Assembly: GCA_017559505.1 (NCBI GenBank)
Contig: JAFYSF010000010.1
Coordinates: 61,933 to 125,932, forward strand
Reading direction: 5' to 3'
Length of the DNA stretch: 64,000 nucleotides
Source of the DNA: Paludibacteraceae bacterium
Lineage (GTDB): Bacteria > Bacteroidota > Bacteroidia > Bacteroidales > Paludibacteraceae
Part shown: positions 61,805 through 64,000 of the stretch, piece after piece
How positions within the stretch are numbered: position 1 is the first letter of the stretch
How the letters are laid out: each line of letters starts with the position of its first letter
Notes under the pieces: generated by a model
The model's input: only the letters and a program-made list of their open reading frames with translations
Databases searched by the model: none
What the model was told of the DNA's origin: nothing
Made by a program: the position numbers and the translations under genes

Positions 61805-62245
61805 TAAAATCTGTGCAAATCCATAGAGCAATTTTTGCGCAGCAAAAAAGCGAATCGTATAATGAGAATAAAAAATCTTTTAAATCTGTGTAATCTGTGG
61901 GAGATAAAACCTATCGCGTAGCGATAAACATTTGTGAAATTTGTGGGAGATACTAATTCCGAATAGCACGCCGGCGCAGCCACGGCGTTTCCGTGAGTTC
62001 CGTCGAGCGCATTTGACGAAGTCAAACAGCGAGTTCTGGAATAAAAAAATTCCGTGCGTTCCGTGAATTCCGTGAGAAAAAAAACTCCGAAAGAAAAACA
62101 ACGAACAGCAAAATCTAGAGCAGCGCAGCGTCCTAGTTCTTCTAGAATATCTAGCAAAATCATCGCGCAGCAACGGCGTTTCCGTGCATTCCGTGAGTTC
62201 CGTGAGAGAATTATTTTCCGTGAGAGAAAAACATTCCACAAGAAC
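61805..62245. repeat. Mosaic R3/R4 repeat region
   Basis: The 61673-62303 gap contains no gene. After the R5 hairpin come AATCTGTGTAATCTGTGGGA words, the 55-bp block shared with 58908-58965 (62000-62058), the CTAGA-box AAAATCTAGAGCAGCGCAGC and its continuation (62103-62160), and TTCCGTGAGTTCCGTGAGAG words. It is largely the inverse of 38440-38745. Confidence 0.8.
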
Positions 62246-62303
62246 AAAAAAAATAGAGATACAACCAAATTGCACCTCTACTTTTTGATTATGAAGTTTC
62301 CGA

Positions 62304-62510
62304 TTAAACAAGTTCAACAAAAACCTCTTTACCTTCTTCTGCAATAGCCACTTTGCCCTCACGAGCCAACCAACCAAGAGCAGCATAAATCTCTTTTTCA
62401 GTCAATTTAGTAGCTTTTTTGATGGCTTTCAATTCCAATTTACCAGCCTCCAATGCATGCCACACAAGACCTGCATTTGTACCAATTTTTTCAATCATTT
62501 TTTTGTTCAA
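62304..62510 (-). CDS. Small winged-helix DNA-binding-like protein (DUF2582 type)
   Basis: The 68-residue protein (MNKKMIEKIGTNAGLVWHAL and on) has a helix-turn-helix with LTEKEIYAALGWLAREGKVA and a beta-wing end (IAEEGKEVFVELV). It matches the small DUF2582 winged-helix proteins of Bacteroidetes. The role is probably transcriptional, but targets are unknown. A full-consensus promoter lies at 62604-62635. Confidence 0.85.
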   Translation of the reverse strand: MNKKMIEKIGTNAGLVWHALEAGKLELKAIKKATKLTEKEIYAALGWLAREGKVAIAEEGKEVFVELV

Positions 62511-62603
62511 TTAAAACTTTTAATACTAAGAAACTATGAAATTGTAATCCAGAAATCAATTCTCTTTACAATTTCGGCGAAGCCCATCTTCGCTTTGCGG
62601 GTG

Positions 62604-62635
62604 CAAAGTTACAAAAAAAATCCGAAACTACCAAA
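62604..62635 (-). promoter_or_regulatory. Promoter of the small winged-helix gene
   Basis: On the minus strand, TTTG (62635..62632), a 20-bp spacer and TAACTTTG (62611..62604) match the consensus; leader of about 85 nt, in which GCGAAG/CTTCGC words form a short hairpin (62570-62600). Confidence 0.85.
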
Positions 62636-62738
62636 CCCAACAAATTCTACCACAACCACATGCCTCTTAAAGGGACGAGCTCAAAGAACGGAGAGGGTCA
62701 AGTTTATTAATTATAAAAAACAGACACTCGCACAAAGT

Positions 62739-62780
62739 AGGGACGCCGCGTGCTGCGTCCGATCGACCGCAAGGTCGAAA
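62739..62780 (+). repeat. R5 double hairpin
   Basis: GGACGC (62742-62747), loop CGCGTGCT, GCGTCC (62756-62761); then CGACC (62765-62769), GCAA, GGTCG (62774-62778). The second loop is GNRA. The remaining 62636-62911 sequence shows no gene. Confidence 0.82.
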
Positions 62781-62911
62781 AACAACACATCAAACAACCA
62801 CATAAAACCCTAAAATCAATCTACCCAACGCTCCAATTTTATCCAATCCTCCAAACCAGCGAAGCGATCCATAAATTCCGGAATATCCAGCAACAACAAA
62901 CTATCAAAAAA

Positions 62912-62940
62912 AGCAGACACCCAACAAACGGGTGTCTGCT
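62912..62940. terminator. Terminator
   Basis: AGCAGACACCC (62912-62922), loop AACAAAC, GGGTGTCTGCT (62930-62940), followed by a T run on the plus strand and preceded by an A run, so usable on both strands. It ends the lipoprotein gene to its right. Confidence 0.9.
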
Positions 62941-62979
62941 AATTTTTTTTAATTTCACAAATCTATAGGAAAATAAATA

Positions 62980-63855
62980 TCATTCCCATCCGAAAGCATT
63001 CTTTTTCTTTTCATTAAATTCAATATACCAATAATTCACCTCATCAAGAAGGTTTTTAATATCAGCTTTATCAGTATATTCGTATTGTTTACCATTATAA
63101 TCTACTTTTATCAAATTATATGAATAAATAAAACCATTAAAGACAGTTTCTCCTGGGAAAATAAAATACTCAGTACCTTCAGCCATATAATAGACGATCG
63201 TATCAAGATAGACTGTATCGTTAGGTTGCAATGTGAAATTTTGAACTCCTGCATCACGATACCATAATAGTTCCTCTTGTACAGGCAATGGAATAGAATC
63301 ATAATGCATTTCCAAATTTATAGGTTTATCCAAATGATTCACAAGATAAACAGAGTCAACATAGCGTTCACCTTCAAGTATATCTTCTATATTATCACCC
63401 CAACCAAATTGCGCTCTTTTTGCTTCGTCAAATTTAATTATCCAACCCTTTTCATTAACTTCATAATTTCCAAAAAGTTGGTATATTTCACTATCTGATT
63501 TATATACAAATTTTTCATTGTAATAAAATACATTGACGCTATCAATAGAATTTATGAAACTACGATATTCCACATCACCAGGAAATTCATTTGTTTTATC
63601 TCCTTCATACAATGTATATTCAATAGTAGTAAAATAAGTCGCTTCAAGAGGAATTAAGGTGAATTTTGATGATTTACCACTAATAAACACCTCTATGTCA
63701 AATGTAGCATTTAATTGATTGATTAAATACACATCATCTGCATAATTTGTTTCATTATTGCTGTCTACATTATTACCATTCTCTGTTTTATTATTTCCAT
63801 TCTCTATTTTACTTTCGCAAGAACAAAAAACAAAACAAAACGACAATAAAATCAA
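62980..63855 (-). CDS. Lipoprotein with duplicated domain, start uncertain
   Basis: The 291-residue protein has a lipoprotein signal (LLSFCFVFCSC, lipobox CSC) and a linker rich in N and E, followed by two similar domains of about 115 residues: VYLINQL with NEKGWIIKFDEAKRAQFGWG (about 40-152) and VYLVNHLDKP with YWYIEFNEKKKNAFGWE (about 165-291). I do not recognise the domain. The only in-frame start is TTG 63855, after a TAG; an ATG at 63884 (MKIYRITSIY) is in another frame and would join by a single-base frameshift. The start may therefore be broken or the TTG used. Confidence 0.6.
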   Translation of the reverse strand: MILLSFCFVFCSCESKIENGNNKTENGNNVDSNNETNYADDVYLINQLNATFDIEVFISGKSSKFTLIPLEATYFTTIEYTLYEGDKTNEFPGDVEYRSFINSIDSVNVFYYNEKFVYKSDSEIYQLFGNYEVNEKGWIIKFDEAKRAQFGWGDNIEDILEGERYVDSVYLVNHLDKPINLEMHYDSIPLPVQEELLWYRDAGVQNFTLQPNDTVYLDTIVYYMAEGTEYFIFPGETVFNGFIYSYNLIKVDYNGKQYEYTDKADIKNLLDEVNYWYIEFNEKKKNAFGWE

Positions 63856-63936
63856 TAAATACTAGTGATGCGATAAATTTTCATTAAGTGTATTTATCGA
63901 CTTAATATTTAAACACTTACAAGTGTTCTTTGATTT

Positions 63937-63965
63937 TTTGATTTGAAATGAATTGAGTAATTTTG
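63937..63965 (+). promoter_or_regulatory. Possible promoter of the gene at the right edge
   Basis: TAATTTTG (63958-63965) is a good -7 element. The best -33 TTTG (63937-63940) is only 17 bp upstream, shorter than usual. Confidence 0.4.
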
Positions 63966-63984
63966 CAGTCAAAACTGTAAAATT

Positions 63985-64000
63985 ATGAACCTCGGTAAAT
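63985..64000 (+). CDS. Start of a rightward gene (truncated by window edge)
   Basis: ATG at 63985 about 20 bp after a -7 element opens a frame MNLGK at the window edge. Too short to identify. Confidence 0.35.

Overview
The window looks like a chromosomal piece of an AT-rich Bacteroidota genome, most likely order Bacteroidales. The evidence is the promoters, which fit the Bacteroidetes pattern TTTG-N19/20-TANNTTTG (best at 470-500, 17206-17236, 33958-33988, 38930-38960 and 62604-62635), the near absence of Shine-Dalgarno sequences, and lineage-typical genes: a NagB/PIG-L fusion, a C26/M19 peptidase fusion, the glycine-lipid genes glsA/glsB, DUF3078, and FISUMP-type and other lipoproteins. No rRNA, tRNA, CRISPR array or transposase gene was seen.

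Layout. 0-17.2 kb is mostly housekeeping: an amino-sugar kinase divergent from the NagB/PIG-L gene, then a long leftward block (polyprenyl synthase, uvrB, birA, dacB, a PAP2-like protein, rpoN, folE, a SPOR protein, the peptidase fusion, an ABC-2 permease, cardiolipin synthase, ribD). 17.2-22.1 kb is a leftward accessory island of small and repeat-fold proteins (WG, DUF1232, macro-like, RCC1-like) with a scar of tandem duplication next to ribD. 22.2-33.5 kb is a compact leftward cluster starting with a sigma-70-like factor and a probable anti-sigma protein, followed by a membrane protein, a membrane-anchored HExxH protein, a Ycf46-like AAA+ ATPase, several unrecognised proteins and a very large Hsp70/actin-fold protein with an internal duplication. 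This is the best candidate for an undescribed system. 33.5-35.6 kb holds a tiny promoter-ORF-terminator unit with a G10 tract, and an AAA_14/DUF4143 ATPase preceded by exact 22-bp iterons. 35.6-47.3 kb carries xseB, xseA, mnmA, a Dcp-type M3 peptidase lipoprotein and a suf locus (sufC, sufD, sufS) interrupted by an amino-acid permease and lacking an adjacent sufB. 47.4-51.0 kb is a glycine-lipid cluster (glsA plus two glsB paralogues). 51.0-54.2 kb is accessory: a replication-initiator-like winged-helix protein, a lipoprotein and a 6S-like RNA. 54.3-62.5 kb returns to core genes (DUF3078 protein, hflX, recF, hisS, waaA, a winged-helix protein), and the window ends in a duplicated-domain lipoprotein and the first codons of a rightward gene.

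The whole window is dense in dispersed short repeats. One family (four copies) forms a hairpin whose stems vary by compensatory changes. Another is a double hairpin whose second loop is often GNRA. Others are low-complexity tandem words. Copies of several families lie in frame inside ribD, xseA, mnmA, waaA, the ABC permease and the DUF3078 gene, where they encode extra peptide segments.

Starts were moved to internal ATG codons where the longest open frame began at a weak codon or inside a repeat (hflX, recF, the DUF3078 gene, the Hsp70-like gene and others). Functional names rest on motifs and family resemblance read by eye; no database search was possible.
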